From Lathyrus oleraceus (taxonomy: Eukaryota > Streptophyta > Magnoliopsida > Fabales > Fabaceae), in contig NC_066580.1 in the NCBI RefSeq assembly GCF_024323335.1, forward strand, positions 259,205,332 through 259,269,331: a DNA stretch of 64,000 nucleotides, written 5' to 3'. Position 1 is the stretch's first letter; each line of letters opens with the position of its first letter. Positions 24,621 to 36,608 of the stretch are shown one piece after another. Both the position numbers and the translations under genes were made by a program. The notes beneath the pieces are model-generated. The model was not told the origin of the DNA and made no database searches. It was given only the letters and a program-made list of their open reading frames with translations.

Positions 24621-24764
24621 ATGACGATGATGGTGGTTGTTTTGGGGTTGTTGGATTTCATTGTTGCCGGTGTTTCTCTCATCTTTGGTCTTTTCCTTTT
24701 CGGTCTCATTGCTTCCCTTCTATGTGTTGTCGCCTCCTTCAACAACGCTAAGGACGTTTCTTAA
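24621..24764 (+). CDS. Possible exon of a small membrane protein, 47 codons
   Basis: The frame from ATG 24621 encodes a short start, then an almost continuous hydrophobic stretch (LGLLDFIVAGVSLIFGLFLF, then GLIASLLCVVASF). It ends FNNAKDVS at a TAA (24762-24764). The upstream 150 bp are C/T-rich like a plant 5' leader, and the base composition differs from the flanking repeats. A GT directly after AAGGAC (24756) could be a splice donor, making this the first exon of a longer membrane-protein gene, but I find no later exon: DNA after 24890 is LTR-like and copia-derived. Alternatives are a gene fragment or chance. I do not recognise the family. Confidence 0.4.
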   Translation: MTMMVVVLGLLDFIVAGVSLIFGLFLFGLIASLLCVVASFNNAKDVS

Positions 24765-24889
24765 CTCCCTCTCAATTCAACTATCATTTCATTTATGTAT
24801 CCAAGTAAGCCATTATTTCTTTGTAATTATGGATTTCATTGTTGTAGCTTTAGTATTTGGTTGTCCTTGATCTATGAGTGAATTTTGTT

Positions 24890-25096
24890 TGTTAAATGAA
24901 TCGTTCTTGGGAATTTTTCTCTCAAGATTAGCGTATGTTTGTCTTATGGAATAGACTAAATTAGAAGATATGGAAAAATATCTAAAAAATCTTATTGAAT
25001 CATAAGAGGTTAAAGGTATTTTATACGAGGGATTACAATGTAACAAAACTCATAACAAACTTCTAACCCGTAACTAACTTTAAGCTGATTCTAACA
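24890..25096 (-). repeat. Candidate short LTR, 207 bp, minus orientation
   Basis: Bounded by TGTTAAATG and GATTCTAACA, so it starts and ends with the inverted TGTTA/TAACA pair typical of copia LTRs, next to a copia remnant on the same strand. No target duplication or polypurine tract is evident, so the call is tentative. Confidence 0.4.
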
Positions 25097-25264
25097 ATTA
25101 ATTATATGTATCTATGTTATCAAGCTTGGATAGCGGCGCAACGCGACCATCTCCAAAAAAGGAACGGGAGTGGGGAGCGCAGCGGCTGATATTTTAGTTA
25201 CACGGACACTAATACAGTTAATAGGAAAGAACATATAATTCTTAAAACTAAAATAAATTAATCA

Positions 25265-26470
25265 AACGCGTCTTGGATCATTCAATGGTTCCATCAGATT
25301 TACGCTTGATCTTAAAAACCCATTTTTTGTCTATGGACGAAGTGTTATTGGCAGCTAATGCCTTCAATCTAACATTGTTGGGTGCTAGCAACTTTGTAGG
25401 AGGACGGTTCAGTTGTGGAAGAAAGATATAACACATAGGCTTTATGAGAAGGGGAAAGAGAAGCCAAAGAAAAATGTAAAGAAAGAAGATAAGGTGTGGA
25501 AGAAGTGATGGATTGACAGGAATAATCTTCAAGGTGTGTAGGAGGATTTTTGGGGCGAACTGAGGGAGAAGGAAGAGTTGGTCTAGGGTCTGGTGAAGCG
25601 ACAAAGATAGGGTCAGGATCAGATGCAAGATTTGTGTAGGGCCAAGGTCATGTGCAGAGTTGAGTGGCTTTGCAGTATCAGGAAAATGTTGGAAGGGAGG
25701 GGCTGTAGAGATGTAATAGGTCCAATTAATGTATTGTCCTGACAGGTTTATATTAGTTGAGGAAAATCTGATCTTCAAAGGTAACATGCCTAGAAAGGTC
25801 TATCTCTCTAGAATTAATGTCAAACATTACACAATCTTTGAAACCGGGTTTGTAGCCTAAAGAGGCATACTTTCTAGCCATGGGAGAAAACTTGTTTCTT
25901 TGAATAGAGGAACTAGAAGTGTAACCCAATGCACCAAAAACTCTTACTAAACTAAGGTCAGGGAGAGAGAAGTGCAAAACCTCAAAAGGTGATTTATCAT
26001 TCAGCACCCTGGAAGGAACATTATTCTTAGGGAAAACAGCATGAGCTATAGCATATTAATTCCACAAATATTTAGGTAAAGAAGACTGCATCATGAGTCC
26101 GTGAGCAATGTTCAAAATGTGTTGATGTTTGCGTTCGATTTTACCATTTTGCTTCCCTCAGAAGGAAGGAAGATCAAATTCCATTTGGTATGAAGCGAGC
26201 AATTATTGTGAAGAATAAGCATCGATTGTTGATGTATCCCTTCCTCTTCCGGATCAATTTGACCCTAGCTATGAAGCTTGGGGGAGATGCAACAATCCTG
26301 TGCATGCTGAATCAAACAAACAGCATCAGAGAACACAAACTTTACATTAGCTGACTTTGTGAGCCTAGGTATAACAATAAGATTGAAACTGAAGTGATGT
26401 AGAAACAAACAAAGAAAACTATCAATTTGCCATAAAAAAATTATAGTACTACCCGTCATTTTGGACAATC
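25265..26470 (-). pseudogene. Ty1/copia gag-pol remnant, minus strand
   Basis: Read leftwards from 26470: protease-region remnants around MTGSTIIF and a VIPRLTKSANVKFVFSD segment, then integrase pieces (ERKHQHILN, AHGLMMQSSLPKYLW). The integrase C-terminal region follows (VFGALGY, FSPMARKYASLGYKPG, REIDLSRHVTFED) and then the start of RT (KKWVFKIKRKSDGTIE). Much of integrase is missing and several frames are needed. The protease-integrase-RT order is diagnostic of copia rather than gypsy. The RT core and RNase H are absent. Confidence 0.8.
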
Positions 26471-27750
26471 AAGTTTGTTCTATTTCTCTCTATTCTCTCC
26501 GTGGAAGATAATGACTGCTAGTTATCGCTTGAATTGCATTACTATATTTGTGCTTTATCCTTATGTTATTTTTATAGTTGGAACTATCTTAACAACATTC
26601 CTTGATGAAAGCTTAATTTTGACCACGTCTTCACAAATTGTGATAATAGCTTAAAGATATAATAGAACTAACTCTACCATACTGGATGCACAAATTAAAC
26701 TCTTTTGATATGACAAATACCAACAATAGTATCCACTCATTTTGCTTGTCAAATTATTTATCACTTCTTGTCAGAACCTTAGTGACATCAAAGAACACTC
26801 GTCCCCTCGATAGACGATTTCATGGTCGCAACTTGTATATGTATGTACAACTGTTATATGCAGAAGATACCTCAAATCGTTTATTATCGATACATATACA
26901 ATATATGTATATTTAAAAGTATAGATGATAAGGTCATTTCAAAATAACACATTGCCACCTAAAAACAAGTAGCACATTTTCTTAAGAAGATACATCCTTT
27001 TTAATTTTCCTTTTCTTTCATTCAGCAGTTCTGGCCCAATAATGTTAAAATGGTTTTGCATAAATTGTTTATTTGGTTTTTAGGATTATATGTTTTAGTC
27101 ATGCAAGACTCATTTAGTGTCGAAATAATTGAAGGACTTAATTTAGATGTAACCGTGGGTGTTTGTTTGCCATTAACTTCTCATCATGTTACCCTTCCCA
27201 TAATCATATGGTTTGATTGATCTCTATCTTCTTTTGTATCATGTAGCTGTTAGTTGTACTGACTGTTGGGTCTTCTTGGGATGTTTGGTAGTTATCTATA
27301 TGAAATCAAATGTATCAAAATGGAACCTTGGATCTTATGAGTGAAAGAGTACAAATGGTACTTCAGGCATCTTGACTATGAATGTTGTTACAAGTTCATC
27401 ACACTGGAGAACGATTGGTAGTTCTTTAATTTACTTTTTGGCAGTCTTTCTGGAGTTTGGAAGCAGCATACCCTCATAATTTCTTAACTTGAAAGGAAAA
27501 TCTTTCTTCACCATCCATTTAAAGCTAGCACTGCTCAAGTTTCAGACTTGCCACTCTATATTTCTGTTTTGGACCATTTAACTCTTTCCTTTTGTGTATG
27601 TTATGTAGACCCAACCCCAAAATTTTAATTATATGTAAAAGATGAGAGAAAAATATTAGCTATTAACTTGAAAAAGATTAAATATGAATTTATATTTATT
27701 GGATACATAAGACTCAGTTCTAAATCAAGAAAAAAACATGATAATAATAA
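26471..27750. other. No gene recognised
   Basis: No domain or repeat structure is apparent on either strand. It may include the remaining 5' part of the copia element or host intergenic DNA; nothing in the sequence decides it. Confidence 0.4.
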
Positions 27751-28085
27751 CTAAGGTTAAATATATTTTTAGTCCTCTAAATATCTCAATTTCACTTTTA
27801 GTCTTTAGAAAAATTTCCTTCAAAGAATGGTTATTATAAAATTTTTCTTCCACACTTTTAGCCCCTCCTGCTAAAACCGTCTTTAAAACCGTTGTTAATT
27901 CAGTAGCTAAGTAGTAAATCATCGGTAAAATTGTCATTAATTCTATTGCCAAATTGTAAAATCCGTAGCTAAGTTGCAGGAAAGATAAAAAATATGGATT
28001 GAAATTTTAGCAGGATCGTTATTTGAAGGAAATTTTGTGAGGAAGTAAAAAAAAAAATGAGATATTTATGAGGATCCTAATAACT
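27751..28085. mobile_element. MITE-like element with long imperfect inverted repeats
   Basis: The left end (about 27769-27845) reads CTCTAAATATCTCAATTT and later AAATTTCCTTCAAAGAA. The reverse complement of the right end (about 28005-28082) reads CTCATAAATATCTCATTTT and AAATTTCCTTCAAATAA at the same spacing. The inverted repeat is thus about 75 bp long on a body of about 330 bp with no coding capacity. The TTAAATATATTTTTAGTCC opening resembles repeats widespread in legumes (from general knowledge, not checked). The target duplication is unclear. Confidence 0.7.
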
Positions 28086-28206
28086 AATATCAATATGATA
28101 ATAAAAGATACAATCTAAATAGGAATGCAATTCTATTATAATTTCTAAAGATATTGACAAATCAATTATAATAAATATCAATATCTCAAGACTCCCAGTA
28201 TCGTAT

Positions 28207-29097
28207 GTGTAATACCCTACTTTTCGACACGATAAATAATTAAATAGAACATGTAAAACACATATCTTTCAAGTAGGATGTTACTCAAATTGCAAACAAA
28301 CCCTAATTAAACAACAATTAAAAATGAAATTGTTTGTTAAGCAACAAAAATTATAAAATACTTGGCATTAAAAGCCCCAACGACATTATTAGTTTGAAAG
28401 TGATTCAACATAAAAATAAATGAAAAGGTGCAACATAAAAAAGCAACAAAATAATCCATTCCCCTCGTGTTATATATCATAGCGACTCTAACTATAAGAG
28501 TCGATCAACAAGCAAGTAAAGAGGCATAACATCGTCCTCAACATTAAGCTCATACTTAGGTACTTGATTGTCTGTACTCTAGAGAAGCATAGACGCAACA
28601 ACACAAAAAGAGGGTGAGAATACATTCAAATAATAATCAGTGCAGAAAACAATAAGGGTATATTCACACATCATAAATCTTAGACATATCAAACATGCAT
28701 CACAATATCACGTATTCATATCTCACCCACATCACGATCAATCACCAACCACACAAGTCATACAAGAATATTCATCAATACACAAACATCTCATTTGCAC
28801 AATTATTATGTAATGCAATGCAAAATCGACTTAACTCATGCTCGTCACAGTTCTCACTCTTAGCTGGACTTACAACTCAACTCTATATGCATACGATACC
28901 GACTCAACATTTGGTTCTTGAACCGATCACACTCTGAGCTCCAATCCCCACTCCGAGCTTGGGACAAATCATAAGTCCTAGCATATGAACTCGTGACTCG
29001 CCTCTTTGGTTATTCATACAAACCGAGTCCTAACATCTGAACCCCGAGCCCCCATATCTAAGATCCAAACCCCCACTCTAAGCTTGGGACAAGTCAC
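28207..29097 (-). repeat. Partial chromovirus LTR, cut at 29098
   Basis: Starts TGTAATACCCTACTTTTCG and shows the layout of the chromovirus LTR at 7576-9443: TGTAA start, the ATGCATACGATACCGACT/ATGCATGCGGTACCGACT segment and short duplicated CCGAGC/CTTGGGACAA pieces. It is abruptly replaced at 29098 by the TG end of an Ogre LTR, so it is the insertion target of that LTR. Confidence 0.55.
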
Positions 29098-31261
29098 TGT
29101 AAAACCCCAATTTTGACCCTAAGATCCCTCATGCTATCTCATCATATGCATTAACTTTGGGATCACACCTTGGCATCCTCCTTACCCCTCATTCATTGGG
29201 TTTGCATTAAGAGAGATCATCAAGCACTTTTGATAGTATCATACTTTGTTGTTCATTATTTACAAACCAAAATACCAAAAATATGTCAGTGTATAGTTTG
29301 TTGCTTTTGTAGGAAGTGTGTATGCTCACTTATGTTCCATCAAGCTCATACCTAGGGTTTAAGATCCTCAATGCAAGGAGTTCAATCAAGAAATGATTCA
29401 CATTATCTCTAGGCATCATATATGGATCCCTATGATCTTCATATATCATTTTGATCAAGAATTCATCAAGAGTTTGGAGATTGTTTGCCTTGGAAACCCT
29501 AATTCATCTAGGTATCTTGTGTGACTTCTTCAATAAGTTTCTTCAACAATTGATCAAATATTTCAAGGGATACTTCATATTACATCATCTTATGCATATA
29601 CGAACCTCTATGAGTCCCAAAAGTCAAGAGAATATCAAGCTAGCAAGTTGGTTCATGGTGGTTGACCAGAGAAAGTCAACTGGTCAAAACTGGGGTTCCC
29701 TAGACCCTATCTCCTACAATTTTTGTCATATGAAAATGATTCCAAGCTAAAAGTTACTCAAAATTACATTCCAAACAACTTCCATGTTTATGTCAAGAAC
29801 TAGTTTTGCTTGGAAAGTCATTTTTTATGGTGAAAGATTATAGGTCATTTTGTCTGAACCCTAGTTTGGAGGTCAACTTCCCAAGACCATAACTTGCTCA
29901 ATTTTTATGAGATGAAAGATATTGAAATTCCATGATTAAATTCAAGATGTTTACTTCAACTTTTATGTTTTGAGTAAGTTCAAATTCAACTTGCAAATGC
30001 ATGTGCCAAGAGGAAACATTATAGGTCACTTTGGACCATTACCATTGAACAAGTGATTTTCCTCAACTTCTAAAATGCATAACTCCTTCATGCCAATCCA
30101 AATGAGGTCGAAATTGTGACTAAATTGAATAGGTTTTAAAGAGATACAACTTTGATGAAGGAACTATTTCATTTGAAGTCCATAGCAAAAGTTATTCAAG
30201 GTGGAAGAAGTGAACATTTGACTTGGGACTTAGAAGATTTTCAAATATGTTTGATTTTCCAAACTTCCACCTCAAAATTCATCATGATACAAGCTTCAAA
30301 TGAAAAAGTGTTCAACATGAAAGTTGTTCCCCTTGATCTCACCTTTCCCAAAAGTCCAAGATCGTCTCATTTGGCCAAAGAATGAATGACTTACGCATGG
30401 GTGCAATGTGAGATACCATTTGGAAGAATTTCATGATTCAATTCAATTCAACAATGCATGGCTTATGGCAACACTTTCAGCATGACATGTGCACACTTTT
30501 GGACCTTTGCCAATAATTCTTTGGGCTTTGTACACGCCCATGCTAGCTCATGAAGGAACTTGTTATTTTTGAACTTTTGAATGGAAGTGTGTAAACAGCA
30601 CATGCATTGACTATAAATAGAGAAGCATTATGACCAGAATTTCATCAATACCTTGCCCAAGCTTTTCCAGGTCAATCCATACCCTCAATTGCATAGAATT
30701 TATGAAGATTTATTTTGAAATCGAGCTTGAACTTCATCTTCTGTTTGGAAGTTCAAACTTCGGAAATTCACTTCCCTTTTCATCTCAATTGGTTTCTGCA
30801 AGCAAGAGGAAGAGAAAGCAAGCAAATCAAGATCAAGATCAAGTGAAATTGAATCAACTCGAAGGTGATTTTTCAGAAACTTCATATCTTCGATTCTCTC
30901 TCAATTCTTCACCATTCTTTGTGATTTTTGGTTGGCTGAAGTCCTACCAATGTAGGCAACAAGATTGAGTTGCTTTGAGGTCAAATCGAAGCAACTCAGT
31001 TCATGATCCTCAAAATTCAAATCCATGTATCTTTTTATATACTTGGAATTGGAGAAAATTGAGGCCAAATTCGTGCTCTTGAGCATTTTTCCTTCAAATT
31101 AGTGTATTCGCTTTTCATTTTTTATAAAGTTGAGCTTGAACTAGACCGGTGGTGATCACCGGAGAAGATAACCGGAGCTAGGGCTCCGGTGGTGCATTGG
31201 TAAAGTCCAAGCCATCTGATCTGATTCAAATGTTTTAATCTCAAGCGTTCATTGTGATTAC
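29098..31261 (+). repeat. 5' LTR of copy 2, segment a: subfamily I 5' half
   Basis: Begins TGTAAAACCCCAATTTTGAC and is collinear with the 5' half of the solo LTR (15204 down to about 13050), through the TATA box and the CACCGG/CTCCGG block near 31150. It does not match the start of the 3' LTR at 45067 beyond the first 40 bases. It ends at CATTGTGATTAC. Confidence 0.85.
30611..30620 (+). promoter_or_regulatory. TATA box of the copy 2 5' LTR
   Basis: CTATAAATAG, identical to the minus-strand box at 13690-13699 of the solo LTR and in the equivalent position. Confidence 0.7.
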
Positions 31262-33865
31262 TATAACGGTAAATTCATGACTATTAAGTTATGGATAAAC
31301 TTAACATCAATAAAACCACTATCACCACCGTGCTTTTGTTGTTTCCAAAGGAAAAGGGAAAGTACAAACAAAACCCAAAGATAAGAAGTTTTCAAATCAA
31401 AACTAATAAAATGCCAGAGATTACAGGTAAGGGGGGTTGGTTATACATATGGAAGGTGTTAGCACCCAAAGTGTCCTAGGTACTCCTAGGGGGCCCTTTT
31501 TTATGTGTGTATGTGTTTTTGGTATAAAAGATATTTGCAATAAATAGAGTGTGGGGATGAGAAAAGAATTAATTAATTATATTTTTATGTTTGACAAGAC
31601 CTTCGGACTTGTGCCTACGTACCAACATAAAAGCGAGGGATCAAAACTTCGTAGTTCGTGGTATCAATTCCAAAATGAATGTATTGCTTTTAATACAAGT
31701 TTAAATTTAGAATAGGCACAAAGGCCCAAAAGAATTTGAATGAGTGTTATTTCTTTTTGTCTTTTGAAATTTTAAGTCAATATGATTAGATTCATTTACA
31801 AGTTTGATTTAAGATTTTTTTTTAAAAAATGCAATAGCATAAGCCCAAAGTTTCTAATTTGCAATGAAGTCTAAGTTTAGAAATCACAAGCAAAGAAGTT
31901 TTTTTTTTAAAAGGTGGAAAGATTTAAAATTTAAGAAATGAGAGGATATGAAAAGACTAATCCTAACAAAAAATTAAAAGTTAAGAGTTGAAAAGATCTG
32001 ACTAATGGGATGCAATCCAATAGACAAGAATGTCATATAGAAACCCACTTTTTCTTTGGACTTTTAGTCAAGCAATATCAACAAGCAAATAGCAATATGA
32101 AGAGAAAGGCATCAAATAAAGATAGCCACATCCAAGCAAGCAACTTCACAGTCTCCTTCTCAATCTTCCCATGTATTAGATGGCATACTCCTTGATTGGC
32201 TCAGAATAAGGCATTAAACACAAATTCAAAGTAACTTTTGCATCATGACCACGTAGTAGATGAATTCATATGGATCTCAATACTTGCTTCAGATGGAAGC
32301 TCAAATCACAATAACCTGGTCTCAGAAATGTTGGCATTGGCCAAGTCCTTTTGCATAGAGAATGTTGCCTAATTCTAAGTCCCAAGCTCAGATCAAATCC
32401 AACAGTCCACGCAAACATTTCTTTAGGGTTTTTGTTGTTTATTAAGTATCTTAAGGTCCTAAGGCTACAAACACAAACAAAATATACAATCAAATATATA
32501 CAATCATAATATATGGCTCAAGTGAGCAAAGTGAAAAATGGCATAAACATAAACAAGTTAAATGATATATGTAAATGGCAAATGAAATGGTAAATGACTT
32601 GAATTTAAATTGCATAAAGTAAATGACTTAAAATTAAAAGAAATAATAATAGGAGTTAGTCAAATGTTAGTGATTAGATGTTAGTAGTGTTTTGCTTTTC
32701 AATTGATTAAGTCATCCTTTGGAGAACACTCAAGCCTCTATTCACAAGCATGGATCCTTGAACCAAGACATCTTCCAAAGGAAGGAAAAAAGACCAAGTT
32801 TCCATATAATACCATGAAAGGGGGGAGACTTACAATCTCACTTACTAGAATGCTATGCCTTTGGGTCAAAATTTAGCGCTATGTTAAGCAATCGTAATTG
32901 GACTTATATAGAAGTCACAATTATCTGAGGTCGGACAATAAATTTTTTGGTGTTAATGCATGTTAGAGATATGGTATAATGAACCATACTCCTAAAACAT
33001 ACCACACTCAAAAAGAAAATGATCAAATGATGGATCTAATCTCATCCATACTTGTATTGGTTCATCTAACACAAAGTTATTGATGAACCAATTAACCTTA
33101 AGATATTGAGACTTCAATGGTCAATGAAAGGGACAGGATAGAATGGGATTGAAGATGAAGAGGGATGGGAGATGAGAGAAACACAAATTGGTCATGGGAG
33201 GAATTTTACCAAATTAAAATCATTCATTCATTTTGGGAGATGAAATATACATTTCATTAGTCCCCTAAATCTAATGATTTTAATCCAACAAAATTAAAAT
33301 CAATCTTGACCAAGGCCCAAACACATAGTCAAACTTCACAAGTCAATAAAAATGGCTCAACATAATTTCTACACAATTAATCAATTAAATATCAAATAAA
33401 AGTGCATTTAAATTGAATTATGTTTGATCAAAAACCTAAAACCTCTTCAAAACACCAAATAAATGGCCAAGAGATTTATCCTAGGTAAAACAAGGTCAAA
33501 GGACCTTAGACAAAAAATTCCATAATTTTTGAAAAGTCAGAAGTATTTTTAAACAATTAAAAATATGCACAAAAACAATTAAATCATGAAAAATATCAAA
33601 ATTAATCCAAAAAATAATTTTAATTCATAAAATGAAAGAGGAAAATATTTGGAATTGTTTGGTGAAAGTCCCATATTTTTTGGATTAAAAATGAAATTAA
33701 TATAAATTAATTAAAAATAAGGGAGTAAATGAAATAAACAGAAAATCAAAAAAATAAGGCCCATCTGATCTCCTCATTAATTGAGGTGGCAGATCAGATG
33801 GCCAAAAGCGCGCGTTCCACATACACATGAGTCAACATGCTGCAGGCATGGTAATTACAATATGA
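31262..33865 (-). repeat. 5' LTR of copy 2, segment b: subfamily I 3' half, inverted
   Basis: Opens TATAACGGTAAATTCATGAC, a diverged form of the solo LTR's left end in the window (TGTAGCGGCAAATTCATGAT at 10516). It then follows 10516-13050 collinearly to GTAATTACAATATG. It is therefore the missing 3' half of segment a in opposite orientation. A short inverted match (CATTGTGATTAC at 31250-31261 against GTAATTACAATATG at 33851-33864) marks both breakpoints. Confidence 0.85.
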
Positions 33866-35687
33866 AAACCAAACTCAACTTGATCCATGATCAAGTGAGT
33901 TGTTTTGTGTCCAAGATAGGTTGCTTCTTGGTCAAGCAAATAATCAAAAGTCAATACAAGGCCCTTCCCCTTTTGTTTTGGCATGACAAGTTTATGGAGC
34001 TTGGCTTACTAGTCATGATCTCTAACTTGTGTTCTTTGCCTATATTTTTATTGACCGGCCTCAAATAGGTGTGACTACTACATTAGTCCACTTACGATTG
34101 CTTAACATAACGCTACATTGTCTTATGACAAGCTAACATAACTTTACTAACTACTAACTTTAATTTGAGCATTTAATTTTTTGTCATTTATTTTTAATGT
34201 CATTTATTTTTAATGTCATTTATTTGTTGCTCATTATTCATATTGATTTTCACTTTGCTCACTTGAGCACATATTTTATGCTTATGTCATTTTTCTTTTG
34301 CTCATTTGAGTCCATTATTGTATATAAATATATTTCTATTTTGTGTTGCTTTGTGTTTGTTTTGTGTGAACCAAATGCAAAATGAGAAAGGACTTAGAAT
34401 TAGGACTTACCTATGCTTAAAGGAGTTCAAGATCAACTAGGCCTCATGCATTTAGAATGCAAAATTGTTGAAGAGCAACTAGGCCTCATGCCTTTAGAAT
34501 GCTAAAATCCAAATTTGATCTCAAAGGACTTCTCCTCCAAACTTATTCTTTGTCCATTACCCTTATTGTGTTGTGAACTTTTTGATGTTTGCTTTTGTGT
34601 GATAGGGATCCCATCTTGAGATTGTGAAAAGAGGACCATTGTCATGAGTAGCCAAGTTAAGAGCCAAGCCAAATGGAGATCCTAGGAGATTGAATTCAAA
34701 TTGTTTGATTGCTTGTTTGTGTGCTAAGTCCAAAGGAAAGGAGCATCTTGAGTCATCTCTATGACTTCAAGAAAAGGAACTTCAAGGGTTTATCTTTGTA
34801 TGATTTAGGACCAACCCTTCTCTTCTTCTCCTCACTCTAACCAAGCCAAAAATCATTTTCAAAACTTTGACTTTGTTTCAAATTAGAAACATAGGCCTTA
34901 AGCCATTGACTTTTCAAAAACTCTTTTCATAAACACTCATTGTGAATAAACTTTAATCCAACTTTAACTTCATTTTGTAAATAACTTTAACTTGTAAATA
35001 TAACTCATTTCAAGTTGTTCTGTGGTTCCAATGGCCACTTGTTAAAACTTTTCATAAACATTAGTCATAGGTTTGAGTTATCATAGTGGTTGATATAAAT
35101 CTCACCTCATCCATAGTGGTTGGATTATAAGTCTTCCATGCTTATTATAGGGTTAACCCCTCACTAGCATGTTGAAGCCTTCCTCACATGGTGGATTGTT
35201 GGTTTATGTTGAGTTTTCTCCTATTGATAACAAACGACCTTAAGGCTTTTGGTCAAATCAATTCACCAATCTTTGATATTTTTATCCCGAACTATGAGGT
35301 TTTGATCCTCCTTTGTGATGGTACGTAGGCAATGGGTTCATCTATTCAAACAACAAAATTTGTAAGTATAATCTATTCTCTCCTCATCCCTCCCATCTTT
35401 TGTACAAATCTTTTCACTAATACCAACCTACAACACATATTTGCAAAAAGGGTCCCCTTAGAGTACTAAGGATATTTTGGGTGCGTAAAACCTTCCCATT
35501 TCATAACCAACCCCCTTACCTAAATCTCTGACATTTTTATTAGTTTTTTATTTGAAAAACTTCTTACTTGGCTTTTGTTTGCTTTTTAGCCTTTCCTTTG
35601 GACAAATAAAAGTGCGGTGGCGACTCGAATTGTATGTTTACTTTTGGTTTAGTCAATAAACCTAAAGGTAACGAAAATCCCGCTACA
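33866..35687 (+). repeat. 5' LTR of copy 2, segment c: subfamily II 3' part
   Basis: Nearly identical to the last 1.8 kb of the 3' LTR (48091-49862) and ends CCCGCTACA directly before the primer-binding site. The 3' LTR lacks a 45-bp stretch present here near 33920-33970. This segment is the genuine 5' LTR end of copy 2. Confidence 0.9.
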
Positions 35688-35693
35688 TAAAAG

Positions 35694-35711
35694 TGGCGAC
35701 TCTGCTGGGGA
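35694..35711 (+). other. Primer-binding site, Arg tRNA type (Ogre)
   Basis: TGGCGACTCTGCTGGGGA, six bases past the LTR end; the same 18 bases occur in copy 3 (52524-52541). This sequence is the established Ogre-type primer site. Confidence 0.9.
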
Positions 35712-36608
35712 TTGCTCTCTCTAGTGGGTTTAGCCTACTTTTTGCTTGTATGTGTTGTATGTTTATATTTATTTGTGACATATTTTTGTGCAAATTTGGG
35801 ATGAATGTATTGTTTGTAATGTATGAATTGCTTGATATATCAATTGCTTGTATGCTTGGTGGCTTCTTGTGAGATGAGTTCTATACCCGAACTCGAGTGC
35901 ACTTATGATAGGAGAATGGCATAGTCTTGTTGACTCATGTGGAGTTATTCCTTAGAAAGTTAACTTGCAAGTCAATTCGCTTGGTGGAGGTCTTGTTGGG
36001 ATCAATAATGTCACACGAGTAGTCGTGGTTAGGCATTACTCTTTCCAATACGAACCTTAGAAACTATGGACCTTAGATACCTAGCCCATCTTGGCCTATT
36101 TTAGTACGTAGTGCGAAGGTCATTCAAGTGTAAGACTTGAGGCGATTGTTACACGATACTACACTCATAAGAGTCTCTCTTGAGGATATTTTTGGAATAC
36201 GAGTAGTCGTTTTATCCGATAATATCCGAAAGATGGGATGATGACTATGGGAACCTTTTTAGAACATGATTGTCAGGTTTAACCATAGTACATTCCCGTT
36301 GGGTGGTTCCTAACCGAGACTCCATGCTCGTGACTTACAACAAACCCGTGACTCGCAGTTGATCCGTTCTCATATATCCTCAATATCAATGGAACTTGGG
36401 TGTTGATAAGGTGTAAACCATAATCCACCAAAATGGATGATTGATATTGACAATGACTTGAGCCATCATGTGACCTTTGTGTGGTGTGACTTGCTTGATC
36501 CTTGAGTGTGTTTGTTGCATCCATGCATTCATGCATTCATTCACATTCATGAAATCAACAATAAAGGTTTACAAGGAACTTAAGAGGTCTATTTGCGAAT
36601 TTTCAGAC
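35712..36608 (+). other. Untranslated leader of copy 2
   Basis: About 900 bp between primer site and ORF1 with no supported gene. Its counterpart in copy 3 is 52542-53426, of similar length, and both contain a GAGTAGTC/CCATAACG-type patchwork of short motifs typical of this leader. Confidence 0.6.
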
